Assembly (NCBI GenBank): GCA_002502685.1
Contig: DAQA01000013.1
Span: forward strand, 1 to 64,000
From: Euryarchaeota archaeon UBA202
GTDB lineage: Archaea > Thermoplasmatota > E2 > UBA202
Reading direction: 5' to 3'
DNA length: 64,000 nucleotides
Each line of letters starts with the position of its first letter. Positions within the stretch are counted from its first letter, which is position 1. Shown in pieces: positions 27,938-36,204 of this stretch. The notes beneath the pieces were generated by a model. It was given only the letters and a program-made list of their open reading frames with translations. It was not told the DNA's origin and did not search any database. The translations under genes and the position numbers were made by a program.

Positions 27938-27940
27938 TGT

Positions 27941-28309
27941 TTAGGTTATGGAATAATCCTCAATAATCTTTTCGGAAGACTCCAGAGAGATGAGATTATT
28001 TTTTTCTAGATCATATAAAAATTGTACCAGTCTTTCCTCAAGGTTTTCTTCACCAAAATTATTTTTTATAGACGTAAGGATGTTCTCTACGGAATGATGG
28101 CCATCACAGTATTTCCACACAAATGATCCAAGATGATCAAGATGGAGCAAAATATGGGGATCACGGCGAAGTAGCCGGCAGAATAGTTTCCCAATTGTTC
28201 CCTGAAATTTAGGGACCTTGATGCGGACATGATCTTCCTGACTAAACCATTCTGCTTGCCGGAGAGGAAGAGATGTTTTCTTAATGGAATATAATTTATG
28301 CTTGGGCAT
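27941..28309 (-). CDS. PqqD-like protein next to the OPT transporter
   Basis: 122 residues from ATG 28309 (MPKHKLYSIKKT), chosen because GGAAAAGGGA precedes it and a longer start would overlap the OPT gene further. The C-terminal half matches the PqqD winged-helix fold: LDHLGSFVWKYCDGHHSVENI, then a helical segment ending in YDLEKNNLI. PqqD proteins bind peptides for radical SAM maturases, but no maturase or precursor peptide is nearby. Its 14-nt overlap with the OPT gene suggests the peptide-binding fold may serve transport or sensing of oligopeptides. Confidence 0.72.
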   Translation of the reverse strand: MPKHKLYSIKKTSLPLRQAEWFSQEDHVRIKVPKFQGTIGKLFCRLLRRDPHILLHLDHLGSFVWKYCDGHHSVENILTSIKNNFGEENLEERLVQFLYDLEKNNLISLESSEKIIEDYSIT

Positions 28310-30311
28310 TCCCTTTTCCTTGGGCCTTGGTAAACTCCCGGAGAACAAGATACCCAATCAAAAAGGCAATATAACACCACACTAAAAGACCAGGCCATGA
28401 GGGTGCCACATTGAAAACCTTGAGATCTATACTTCCAATGATAAGAAATGCGGCAATAACACCCATTAATGCCTCTCCTGCAATCAATCCCGCGGTAAAC
28501 AAAATTCCTGTTCTTCGCGCCTTTTCCTTGGGATTCACTCCTTTTTGTTTAACCGCCATTTCCCAGTCACCAATTTCTTCTTCATCACTTTGGGGTGACC
28601 TTTTATCAATTATTCTATCAACGACTGCCCGGACACCACCCCCTACAAAAATGGGGATGGTAAGAGAAAAGGGAAGATAGGTACCGATGGCAACCGGGAG
28701 AACAGGAAGATCCATAAGGATAAGTATGATGGCAAGAACAGCACCAGCAATCACATATGGCCAAATCATTTCACCTCCGAGGACACCACGGACTACACCA
28801 GCCATAAGAAATGCCTGCGGGGCAGGAAGATTGGGGCTTCCAATGGTATAGGCCGAATGTAGAGAGGCAACCACAAGGCCTAATATGGGAGCGGCAGCAA
28901 TGACTCCAACCATCTCGGCAACCTGCATTTTCCACGGTGTGGCACCAATCATATGACCCGAGGACATGGATTGGAGAACATCTCCTGAAATAGCAGCGGC
29001 GCAACACACAACAGCTGCCATTCCAATTACAATGGCCATACCGCCAGCACCAGTGATACCGAAGGCCAATAAAATGAGACTGACAAAGAGAAGAACAGAA
29101 ACAGTGACCCCGGAGATGGGGTTATTAGATGACCCAAGAAGACCCGCCATATAACCTGCTATTGCTGATGCTACAAAGGCTACCAATAAGAGAAGAGCAG
29201 CCATAAATGCAGATAGAGCTACAAGATCAGAAATCCAGGTATATAAAAGAAACATGGGTATCACCATGAGGGCAATGGCCAAAAAAACTTTTTTGTAGGC
29301 AAGATCTTGATTTGTTCTCTTTTTTGACCCTGTATCTCCCCCCCGGATACCCGTGACTGCTTCCTTGATACCACTGACTAAATTATTTCTTAAACTCCAA
29401 ATAGTCCACAGTCCTCCCACGACCATGGCGCCTACACCGATATATCTTACCTGATCACCCCAGATAGTATAAAACCCGCCCAGAAGGGGACCAAGGTTGG
29501 CATATTGCCCTATAGGTTCAGGTAATCCACTGGCGAGGATAATCAGGGGTGTAATAATCACCCAGCTGATCAGGCCTCCACACAGAACAAAAGATGCAAT
29601 ACGGGGACCAATGATATATCCAACACCCAAGAGGGCTGGAGATGAGGCCACCCCGCCATAGAGATATCCTTTACTGGTTTTCCCCAAGATGGTGTATTTT
29701 CCTATGGAGATAATATCTTCGGTAACACCCCGGAAAAGATTAAGGGAAACCTGGCAAAATTTTACCAGAGCGGCCAACAGGGCACCCACCGGCATCCATA
29801 TACTTTGGCCACCACCTTTATTTGTTTTCTTTTCTCCTCCTTCTCCTACGGTTGTTGTTAATACCGCTGCGACGGCAATACCTTCCGGGAAAGGAAGATC
29901 AGTTTGGACAATTAATGCTCTGCGCAGTGGAACCATCCAGAGTACCCCTAAAATTCCGCCAATTAAGGCAATAACGGTTGTTTCCAGATAATGAATGTCT
30001 TCCCATACCCCTAGAACAACAAGAGCAGGGATGGTAAAGATAATTCCGGCTGCCAGGGCTTCACCGGCTGCTGTTCCCATCATTCCCAGGTTGACTTCAA
30101 GGATGGTTCCTTTAAAGGGTTTAAGTATTGCAAGGGACATGATCGCCCCTGGTATGGCAGCAGAAACCGTCATACCCGCATAAAGACCAAGATACGCATT
30201 GGCGGATCCCATCACTATGGCAAGGAGCATGCCCACGAGAATTGCTTTTAATGTTAATTCGGGGATGATACGCTCTGAGGGTATAAATGACTGAAAATCT
30301 TCCCGGGACAT
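28296..30311 (-). CDS. OPT family oligopeptide transporter
   Basis: 671 residues with about 15 hydrophobic segments and the prokaryotic OPT signature near the N-terminus (SANAYLGLYAGMTVSAAIPGA). Internal conserved glycine- and proline-rich loops include GATPWKMQVAEMVG. The family imports small peptides or metal chelates; with secreted peptidases in the same window, peptide import is the likely role. ATG 30311 has a strong AGGAGG 6-8 nt upstream. The promoter carries a TATA box and a 26-bp palindrome that recurs near 39.2 kb. Confidence 0.9.
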   Translation of the reverse strand: MSREDFQSFIPSERIIPELTLKAILVGMLLAIVMGSANAYLGLYAGMTVSAAIPGAIMSLAILKPFKGTILEVNLGMMGTAAGEALAAGIIFTIPALVVLGVWEDIHYLETTVIALIGGILGVLWMVPLRRALIVQTDLPFPEGIAVAAVLTTTVGEGGEKKTNKGGGQSIWMPVGALLAALVKFCQVSLNLFRGVTEDIISIGKYTILGKTSKGYLYGGVASSPALLGVGYIIGPRIASFVLCGGLISWVIITPLIILASGLPEPIGQYANLGPLLGGFYTIWGDQVRYIGVGAMVVGGLWTIWSLRNNLVSGIKEAVTGIRGGDTGSKKRTNQDLAYKKVFLAIALMVIPMFLLYTWISDLVALSAFMAALLLLVAFVASAIAGYMAGLLGSSNNPISGVTVSVLLFVSLILLAFGITGAGGMAIVIGMAAVVCCAAAISGDVLQSMSSGHMIGATPWKMQVAEMVGVIAAAPILGLVVASLHSAYTIGSPNLPAPQAFLMAGVVRGVLGGEMIWPYVIAGAVLAIILILMDLPVLPVAIGTYLPFSLTIPIFVGGGVRAVVDRIIDKRSPQSDEEEIGDWEMAVKQKGVNPKEKARRTGILFTAGLIAGEALMGVIAAFLIIGSIDLKVFNVAPSWPGLLVWCYIAFLIGYLVLREFTKAQGKGNAQA

Positions 30312-30353
30312 GGCATTCCTCCTTTCTATAATCCCACTTAGTTTTATAAATCC

Positions 30354-30402
30354 ATCGTTTTATATACCTGTTGGACAAAACCCCCCAAAAATGGGGGGTT
30401 TT
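30354..30402 (-). promoter_or_regulatory. OPT promoter: TATA box preceded by a 26-bp palindromic operator
   Basis: Reading the minus strand, a perfect palindrome with 10-bp arms AAAACCCCCC and GGGGGGTTTT around a 6-bp spacer (30377-30402) is followed 11 bp later by ATATAAAACGATGG. That sequence is a TATA box with a conserved tail. Transcription is expected near 30335, giving a leader of about 24 nt with the AGGAGG site. The same arrangement recurs at 39190-39240. The palindrome's place just upstream of TATA suits an activator site. Confidence 0.6.
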
Positions 30403-30419
30403 ATAAAACTGCAGCTATA

Positions 30420-30590
30420 GGCAGGGTTGTATTTTTGTGGCATAGGGTTGTTCACAAGGGTTGTTCGCCATGATAACCACCATTGCATCAAGAACAAGCA
30501 TACCTTGTACAATCATCATTGTTGTTAAGGCTTGTTCACCATAATAATTTGACCCTTATCTTTTAAAAACAACAAACCCTATTCTCATTT
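30420..30590. repeat. Intergenic region with short direct and inverted repeats
   Basis: Two 16-bp direct repeats with two mismatches, TTGTTCGCCATGATAA (30461-30476) and TTGTTCACCATAATAA (30532-30547), lie about 70 bp apart. AGGGTTGTTC is also repeated at about 30445 and 30458. An inverted counterpart, AACAACAAACCCTAT, sits near 30570, opposite ATAGGGTTGTT at about 30442. No gene is seen. The pattern could be regulator sites or the ends of a small degraded mobile element. Confidence 0.35.
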
Positions 30591-30750
30591 AATGGAGAAA
30601 AAAAACAGTTTTCATAGCGGGACTCACATTAGGAATTTTATTATGTTTAATAGGAGCTTTCTTAATGATTTTTGACACCTTCCCTTTATCTGCAAGAATA
30701 ACGATTGTTAAAGTGTCATTTATATTTTCCATCGTCACGAAGGCAACAAC

Positions 30751-30954
30751 ATGGAGCATAAAGATTCCCTGGGTAATGTGGAATTCGATGACTACATGAA
30801 AAACTTTAATAACCTGGTTTTGAACTATTTTCCCAGTAAAAAGGTGACAAATCTTTATTATTGCGGCCACTACACCCATCCAGGGATCGGTGTCCCCGTA
30901 ACTTTGATTTCTTCCCAGTTGGCGACACAAAAAATAGTCGATTCCCTAAAATAA
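30751..30954 (+). pseudogene. Remnant: C-terminal end of a CrtI/phytoene-desaturase-like FAD oxidoreductase
   Basis: The last 35 residues read NLYYCGHYTHPGIGVPVTLI and so on to SLK. This is the FAD-binding C-terminal signature of phytoene desaturase-type amine oxidoreductases. The open frame extends only 67 residues from ATG 30751, and an in-frame TAA lies about 40 nt upstream. No N-terminal dinucleotide fold is found in the preceding 500 bp. I read it as the tail of a deleted gene facing the convergent MinD gene. A small functional protein cannot be excluded. Confidence 0.5.
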
Positions 30955-30965
30955 AAAACTGTCTT

Positions 30966-31829
30966 TCAGTTAAACAATTTTCCCGTTATTTTCGTCCACA
31001 TCTTACTGATTCTCTCAGCGATCTCTCCCTTTGAGAATTCTATAATAGTCTTTTCATCTACCATGGCGTCAGTTACAACACTATCATATGGTAGCTTTCC
31101 TACAATCTCGATATTCTTTTTGTTACAGTAGCTCTCAATTTTTTTTGTATTTTCGGTATTGATGTCATATTTATTAATGCACACAACAGCACGAAGATGA
31201 AAATAGTGTGCCACACCCAGGATTCGGTCAAAATCATGTATGGCAGAAAGTGTTGGCTCGGTAACAATCAACACGAGATCAACACCAGTTAATGAGGATA
31301 TCACAGGACAGCCAATACCCGGAGGCCCATCAATAATTATCAGTTCTTTCTTTTTTTCCTGGGCAATCATTTTTGCATTATTTCTTACCACCGTGACTAG
31401 TTTTCCGGATGCCTCCTCGGCAGTGTTTAACCTGGCGTGAGCCATTGGTCCAAATCGTGTCTCAGAAATATAGGCGATACCTGATTCCCGTTCAACCATT
31501 GTGATGGCATCAACAGGGCATACATAGGCACAAACACCGCATCCCTCGCAAGCTTCCGTAATGAGGTTGATGTCTTCATCAATGGCATCAAAATTACACA
31601 ATTCATAACATTTTTTACAACCTATACAGCGGTCCTTGTTAATGTGGGCGATCTTTAATCCATGAAATATTGTCGACTCTAAGACCCGAGGTTTGAGAAT
31701 TAGATGCAGATCTGCAGCGTCAACATCGCAATCAGCAAGAACAGCATTGTTTGCAAGAGATGCAAACGCAGCTGTGATCGAGGTTTTTCCTGTTCCCCCT
31801 TTCCCACTGATTACAGTTACTTGTTTCAT
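30966..31829 (-). CDS. MinD/Mrp-type ATPase with inserted 2[4Fe-4S] ferredoxin domain, copy 1
   Basis: 287 residues from ATG 31829 (MKQVTVISGKGGTGKTS), preceded by GAGGT and overlapping the upstream stop (ATGA). It has a deviant Walker A motif GKGGTGKTS, then two ferredoxin motifs (CIGCKKCYELC and CEGCGVCAYVCP) inserted at about 65-115, and a switch motif IIIDGPPGIGCPV. This family of P-loop ATPases with ferredoxin inserts is common in anaerobes and is thought to act in Fe-S or electron-transfer-linked assembly; the client is unknown. It forms a pair with the following homolog, probably a heterodimer. Confidence 0.85.
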   Translation of the reverse strand: MKQVTVISGKGGTGKTSITAAFASLANNAVLADCDVDAADLHLILKPRVLESTIFHGLKIAHINKDRCIGCKKCYELCNFDAIDEDINLITEACEGCGVCAYVCPVDAITMVERESGIAYISETRFGPMAHARLNTAEEASGKLVTVVRNNAKMIAQEKKKELIIIDGPPGIGCPVISSLTGVDLVLIVTEPTLSAIHDFDRILGVAHYFHLRAVVCINKYDINTENTKKIESYCNKKNIEIVGKLPYDSVVTDAMVDEKTIIEFSKGEIAERISKMWTKITGKLFN

Positions 31830-32662
31830 TTCTTTACCTCTGCTTGTATTTTGTTGAAAAGATCGCAAAACCGTTGTCTCCATTCAGGTAACTCAGTCAC
31901 AAAGGGGATGCCATTGGAATAGAGATTTGCAATTTTTTCACTATGGGGTATTTTCATTAAAATAGGTATTTTTTCTTTCTGGCAGTAATCCTCAACTTTT
32001 CTATATCCAATACCGTCTCGATTAATAATAACTCCAAACGGTATTTTTAGATACCTGATCACCTCCACGGCTAGTTTAAGATCATGCAGGCCAAAGGGTG
32101 TGGGCTCAGTTACCAGTATACAATAATCTGAACCATTAACCGCTTCAATAACGGGGCAAGACGTACCGGGAGGCGCATCAAGAATGACCCGCTTATCTCT
32201 CGTTATTCTTCGTTTCAAGGCTTTAATTACAGGGATAGCTTGAATTTCGCCCACATTTAATAATCCATGGTAAAAATCAAGTCCATCTGCCATACCATGT
32301 TCAATCAATCCTACAACTCGTTTATCCCAGCTAATAGCATTCCATGGGCACACAAGTTTACATCCTCCACATGAATGGCATAATTCGGGAAAAACAAGAA
32401 TATCGGTGGGTACAACAGCCAAGGCATTATACATACAGAACTCAGAACATTTTCCACAAAAATCACAAAGAGTCTTATCGATTTTGGGTATATCCACGGA
32501 GATTTCTTTCCGTTCATGTATAGGTGCATTAAGAAAAATATTTGCATTTGGTTCTTCCACATCACAATCGATAAGCTGTACCCCCTCAAGACTTAATGCA
32601 AGGTTCGTGGCAACTGTTGTTTTTCCTGTTCCCCCCTTCCCGCTGGCAATGGAAATAATCAT
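31826..32662 (-). CDS. MinD/Mrp-type ATPase with inserted ferredoxin domain, copy 2
   Basis: 278 residues. Walker A GKGGTGKTT at the N-terminus, ferredoxin insert with CDFCGKCSEFC and CHSCGGCKLVCP (about 60-112), and switch motif ILDAPPGTSCPVI. It is clearly homologous to the downstream copy and lies upstream of it with a 4-nt overlap. Its own ATG overlaps the TGA of the DUF89 gene. Tandem pairs of this family are usual in archaea and anaerobic bacteria, often near NifX-like proteins, as here. Confidence 0.85.
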   Translation of the reverse strand: MIISIASGKGGTGKTTVATNLALSLEGVQLIDCDVEEPNANIFLNAPIHERKEISVDIPKIDKTLCDFCGKCSEFCMYNALAVVPTDILVFPELCHSCGGCKLVCPWNAISWDKRVVGLIEHGMADGLDFYHGLLNVGEIQAIPVIKALKRRITRDKRVILDAPPGTSCPVIEAVNGSDYCILVTEPTPFGLHDLKLAVEVIRYLKIPFGVIINRDGIGYRKVEDYCQKEKIPILMKIPHSEKIANLYSNGIPFVTELPEWRQRFCDLFNKIQAEVKK

Positions 32663-33522
32663 TTTTGTACCCTGAAAATAAGATCACCTACTTTAGCATC
32701 CATATCTTGAGCCACCAACGGACATTTTACCAACAGCAAGAAAAAAATCTCTCGTTTCACATTATTTAATGATTCATAATTCCCCTGGCCCTTTGCAATA
32801 ACTAGATCATCATGGTTAAAATGCTCTAAAAACTCCTTGGATACAGTTGTTAGTAGTATACCGGGTGATGATTCAGTATGGCCAGCATCTGCAGAAATAA
32901 CTTTTGCCAAGCTGTCAATCCCTGCTTTTTTTGCATCGGTAATGGTTGCATCATTGAGTATGGGGTTTGCCTTTACCACATAGGTTATCTCTTTATTTCT
33001 TGGTGCAAACTCTTCTAGGAGTAATTTATCAAAGAATATTTCGCCTGCATTGTCAGCAAGGTAAAGAATAGTCTTGGCGTCATTTAGCACTTTTTTAAAT
33101 CGTGGATATGCCGTATTTATGATTCTTTTTTTTAGGGAGTCATTAATCATGGTGTTAACATTAAATCTCATCACAGAACCAAAATCTATGGCATTTCCAA
33201 CAATGGCGAGTTTAATGGCGGTAAGAAGAGAATCGTTTGACGTGCGAATCATCTCTTTAAGCTGGGGATACAACTTCTCTGCCATGATATTTGATTGTTT
33301 CTTTACATTCTTGTAGGGATCATGACATTTGGTTATCTTGCGTACAATTGCATGCACCTTTTTTGATGCTACCGGCGGCGGATTGTCAAATGAGAGTGTT
33401 TGAAGATATCTTAAAACTTCTTTCATCACTTGGGTATGCACGGCTTCATCCATCGTTACCATACGTGTCGCCTCTAGCGACTGTCTGATAAAACAAGGTA
33501 TGCAATCAAGGTATGTTTTCAT
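32659..33522 (-). CDS. DUF89/ARMT1-like metal-dependent phosphatase, paralog 2
   Basis: 287 residues, homologous to the protein at 13990-14865. N-terminal CxxC (C7, C10 in LDCIPCFIRQ), metal pair D157-N158 in YLADNAGEIFFD, and KANPILNDATITDAK. Unlike paralog 1 it is locked into the MinD cluster by a 4-nt overlap with the ATPase gene, so its substrate may be a metabolite or repair target linked to that Fe-S system. The N-terminal CxxC might bind a metal or cluster. Confidence 0.83.
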   Translation of the reverse strand: MKTYLDCIPCFIRQSLEATRMVTMDEAVHTQVMKEVLRYLQTLSFDNPPPVASKKVHAIVRKITKCHDPYKNVKKQSNIMAEKLYPQLKEMIRTSNDSLLTAIKLAIVGNAIDFGSVMRFNVNTMINDSLKKRIINTAYPRFKKVLNDAKTILYLADNAGEIFFDKLLLEEFAPRNKEITYVVKANPILNDATITDAKKAGIDSLAKVISADAGHTESSPGILLTTVSKEFLEHFNHDDLVIAKGQGNYESLNNVKREIFFLLLVKCPLVAQDMDAKVGDLIFRVQK

Positions 33523-33555
33523 TTCATATATTTTTTTGACTTATTTATCCATTGA

Positions 33556-33930
33556 TTAATGATGACGATCTCTGAATTCATGTTTGCCACATGCACTATT
33601 TAGAGTTGCTTTTTGAAGCGTACCCTGTTGAAACATGGTTATTGCATCACGCACTGTTCCAGAAGCTCCAATATAAACCTCGATACCTAAATTTTCAAAC
33701 AAACTGATGGCGCGTCTTCCTAATCCTTGGCAGATCATCGCATTCACTCCTTCTTTTGCCATAATTTCGGGCGGGTCTCCCTGTCCTCCCATATGATGGC
33801 TCGTATTGGGAATGACCGTTACATCATCGGTTTCAAGATCAACAATAGTATAGGTAGGAACTCTTCCAAAATGTTCACCTACGCTATCATCTAAACCCTG
33901 TTGATCTATTGTAGGTATACATACTTTCAT
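33556..33930 (-). CDS. NifX/NafY-like dinitrogenase iron-molybdenum cofactor-binding fold protein, copy 1
   Basis: 124 residues. The fold signature is SVGEHFGRVPTYTIVD, a GGQGDPPEIMAKEGVNAMICQGLGRRA segment, and GASGTVRDAI. There is a His/Cys-bearing tail (ACGKHEFRDRHH). Members bind Fe-S or metal clusters; without nitrogenase here, a role in cluster carriage with Mrp and the MinD ATPases is more likely. It overlaps the other NifX-like gene by 4 nt. Confidence 0.85.
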   Translation of the reverse strand: MKVCIPTIDQQGLDDSVGEHFGRVPTYTIVDLETDDVTVIPNTSHHMGGQGDPPEIMAKEGVNAMICQGLGRRAISLFENLGIEVYIGASGTVRDAITMFQQGTLQKATLNSACGKHEFRDRHH

Positions 33931-34325
33931 TGACGTTTCCCTCCGTTTACTGCTTTTTTGTCATCTCTTCCAAAGTGACTATCCACCGTGGCACTCTCAG
34001 TTTTTTTAAGATTATCAGCTTTATATTGTTCAACAGCATCTTTTACCCTACCGCTTACGCCAGTAATCACTTCTATATTTGCTGCTTTCAATGTTTGAAA
34101 AGCATTTGGTCCAATATTTCCCGTAATTATACACTTGGCTTTTTGTTGTGCTACCCTTTGGGCAGCTTGGATTCCTGCCCCCCCCATTGCCAAGGCACTC
34201 TCATTTGATATTGCTTCTACATTCATGTCATCCGTATTGATAAACAAAAAATAGGCGCATCTTCCAAATCGAGGATCTATTTGTGCATCCAGATTTTTTC
34301 CTGTTGATGTTATACATATTTTCAT
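33927..34325 (-). CDS. NifX-like dinitrogenase iron-molybdenum cofactor-binding fold protein, copy 2
   Basis: 132 residues from ATG 34325 (MKICITSTGKNLDAQIDPRFGRC), selected by the AAGGTGA upstream. Conserved RFGRCAYFLFI, AAQRVAQQKAKCIITGNIGPNAF and GVSGRVKDAVEQY define the family. It differs from its neighbour in lacking the HHMGGQGDPP segment, so the two may form a heterodimeric cluster carrier. The C-terminal tail is basic. Confidence 0.85.
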   Translation of the reverse strand: MKICITSTGKNLDAQIDPRFGRCAYFLFINTDDMNVEAISNESALAMGGAGIQAAQRVAQQKAKCIITGNIGPNAFQTLKAANIEVITGVSGRVKDAVEQYKADNLKKTESATVDSHFGRDDKKAVNGGKRQ

Positions 34326-34369
34326 TTCATTCACCTTTGTTATGTTCCCCCACTTTTTTTTTATTTTTT

Positions 34370-34570
34370 TTATGCTCTTGTCATGGGTGCTCCGCATTTG
34401 GGACATTTTCTGTTATAGCATGGCTCACTAAGTCTATGAGGCTCTTTATGTCCACAGTTGGAACACAGGCATTCGCCACCAGGACCCATACCTACTCCCC
34501 CGCCCATGCCTCCTCTTCTTCCTCTGCCTCCGCCTAATCCTTTACTTCTTTCCTGCATCATATATTTCAC
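34370..34570 (-). CDS. Small glycine-rich zinc-ribbon protein of the Mrp cluster
   Basis: 66 residues. A glycine/arginine-rich N-terminal half (GGGRGRRGGMGGGVGMGPGG) precedes a zinc ribbon with CSNC and CPKC knuckles. Its ATG overlaps the mrp TGA (ATGA). Such small ribbon proteins are regularly found beside Mrp/NBP35 and NifX-like genes in anaerobic archaea and bacteria; they may be metallochaperones or redox partners, but no function is proven. Confidence 0.75.
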   Translation of the reverse strand: MKYMMQERSKGLGGGRGRRGGMGGGVGMGPGGECLCSNCGHKEPHRLSEPCYNRKCPKCGAPMTRA

Positions 34571-35385
34571 TTCCCTTTTTTATTCACGTTTTTTTCAATC
34601 TTTTCCACTATTTTGGTAAATGCATTCGCTGCATCTGATGTAGCATTCTTTATAATAAATGGTTCACCCGAGTCACCTGTATCTACAATTTTTGGGTCGA
34701 GAGGGACTTTTCCTAGGTACGGCACCTGAAGATCCCTAGATGCCTTCAGCCCGCCACCGCTTTTAAAGATATCAACAGACTTGCCACAATGGGGGCAGGT
34801 AAACCCACTCATATTTTCAATAATCCCCAGAACAGGGATATTCATCTTCTTGACAAAATTGATAGATTTACGGACACTTACCAATGCCACATCTTGCGGA
34901 GTTGTTACTATTATTGCCCCATCGCACTGGGGAATAAGCTGTGCAACGGTTAATGGCTCATCGCCTGTACCTGGAGGGAGATCAACAATTAGATAATCAA
35001 TAGCACCCCAGTTTACATCACCAATAAATTGTTTCATTGCCCCCATCTTCAAGGGGCCACGCCAAATAACAGGTGCATCTCTTTCTGATAATAGAAAGCC
35101 TATCGACATGACCGTCAAATTCGGGGACACGACAATAGGATTAAAACCCTTCTCGGAAGCCGTGATTTTTTTATCTTCCAGACCTAGTATTTTGGGGATA
35201 CTTGGTCCGTGAAAATCACTGTCTAACAGTCCAACCTTATTCCCTTTTTCAGAGAGTGCAAATGCAAGGTTGGCAGACACTGTACTTTTTCCAACGCCTC
35301 CCTTTCCACTTAATACCATAATCGTATGCTTTATATGGCTCAGGGTTTGAGTAATTTTAGTGTTGTCATATTCTTTTTTTTCCAT
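34567..35385 (-). CDS. Mrp/NBP35-type Fe-S cluster carrier ATPase
   Basis: 272 residues. Deviant Walker A GKGGVGKST, LLDSDFHGPSIPKILG, switch LIVDLPPGTGDEPLTV, and the cluster-binding CPHC motif near residue 211 (NMSGFTCPHCGKSVDIF). This is the ApbC/Mrp/Nbp35 family, which binds a labile [4Fe-4S] cluster at a dimer interface and hands it to apoproteins. It leads the cluster of zinc-ribbon, NifX, DUF89 and MinD genes, all coupled by short overlaps or small gaps. Confidence 0.92.
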   Translation of the reverse strand: MEKKEYDNTKITQTLSHIKHTIMVLSGKGGVGKSTVSANLAFALSEKGNKVGLLDSDFHGPSIPKILGLEDKKITASEKGFNPIVVSPNLTVMSIGFLLSERDAPVIWRGPLKMGAMKQFIGDVNWGAIDYLIVDLPPGTGDEPLTVAQLIPQCDGAIIVTTPQDVALVSVRKSINFVKKMNIPVLGIIENMSGFTCPHCGKSVDIFKSGGGLKASRDLQVPYLGKVPLDPKIVDTGDSGEPFIIKNATSDAANAFTKIVEKIEKNVNKKGK

Positions 35386-35498
35386 AGTTACCTCTCATGG
35401 CATTATGGCATGGCTTCAGCTATATATTTGTTATTCTATTAAAAAATTGGGGGGAAAAGAAAAAGAGCTTGTTTATAGGTGTGTTAACAAGCTCCTTT

Positions 35499-35852
35499 TT
35501 ACTTTTCTTTGGAGAGTTCTTGGAGTCTGTCTTGTACAGCTTTGACCTCGTTTTCTAGGTCCTTGACCATATTTTTTAGGTAGGTTTTCTCATCCTCTTC
35601 ACTAGGCTCTGGATATATTCCGGGGTAATATGGTGCAGGGTCATAGGATGGATACATACTTCTCCACCAGAATCCTCTGCCACGTCCTAAACCTCTGCCC
35701 CATCCTCTGCCAAATCCGCGTCCAAAACCAAATCCTCTTCCTCGGGGGAATCCTTTGGTATAACCGGGGTTATTATATCCTGCACAGTATCCAAGGGCTC
35801 TCCCTGTCATGGATCCACGACCTTCGGGTCCTGTTCTATCTCCACCTGGCAT
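35499..35852 (-). CDS. DUF5320 protein
   Basis: 117 residues. The N-terminus PGGDRTGPEGRGSMTGRALGYC is the DUF5320 hallmark, followed by a GFGRG-type glycine/arginine/aromatic repeat region (about 34-65) and a C-terminal coiled coil (about 88-116). Function unknown. The family commonly sits beside Mrp/NifX-like genes and DUF134, exactly as here, and may bind metal clusters. Confidence 0.8.
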   Translation of the reverse strand: MPGGDRTGPEGRGSMTGRALGYCAGYNNPGYTKGFPRGRGFGFGRGFGRGWGRGLGRGRGFWWRSMYPSYDPAPYYPGIYPEPSEEDEKTYLKNMVKDLENEVKAVQDRLQELSKEK

Positions 35853-35856
35853 ATTC

Positions 35857-36129
35857 TTATTTCACCTCTTTACTTTCTTTTTTTATTTCTTCAATTCTTT
35901 TTTCTATTTTGTCTAGGTCACTTTTAATGAACTGTTTTTCCCGTTCTAGAATATGGAGCTCGTCCTCGGGATGTATCCTGGGATAAGGCATGAATTCCAT
36001 TGGCGGATAGTCCATTGGTGGGTATCCAAATGGTGCCCATCCGGGTATTTTGGGTGCGTGATAGCGGTACCACTGTCTGTATCCTGCATTTTTTTTCGTC
36101 TCTGATTTACTGTTTTTATTAGTCATCAT
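35857..36129 (-). CDS. Proline/tyrosine-rich small protein with C-terminal coiled coil
   Basis: 90 residues. The middle is rich in proline, tyrosine and methionine (GWAPFGYPPMDYPPMEFMPYP), and the last 35 residues are a charged coiled coil much like the end of the neighbouring DUF5320 protein. It lies 4 nt upstream of that gene and opens the operon. A minus-strand TATA (CTTTATATAG near 36155-36164) precedes it. It probably pairs with DUF5320 through the coiled coils. No named family recognised. Confidence 0.6.
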   Translation of the reverse strand: MMTNKNSKSETKKNAGYRQWYRYHAPKIPGWAPFGYPPMDYPPMEFMPYPRIHPEDELHILEREKQFIKSDLDKIEKRIEEIKKESKEVK

Positions 36130-36204
36130 TTTTATTACGTATATATTATTATCTATATAAAGTTTTTTGTTAAATTTTTAATAATTAATCGCATATATAT
36201 CATT
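36130..36204. promoter_or_regulatory. Divergent promoter, DUF5320 operon / DUF134 regulator
   Basis: A 75-bp A/T-rich spacer between divergent genes. The minus-strand box CTTTATATAG (36155-36164) fits transcription starting near 36132. On the plus strand TTAAATTTTTAATAA (about 36170-36184) could be the box for the DUF134 gene. Such close spacing would allow DUF134 to control both its own gene and the Fe-S cluster operon. Confidence 0.45.

Noticed and set aside
30589..30930. Minus-strand 113-codon frame opposite the CrtI-like remnant
   Set aside because: The plus strand carries a recognisable FAD motif in this place, so the minus frame is its shadow.
33556..34325. Nitrogen fixation locus because of NifX-like proteins
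   Set aside because: No nitrogenase structural or nifB/E/N genes are present; the NifX fold is widespread in Fe-S roles.
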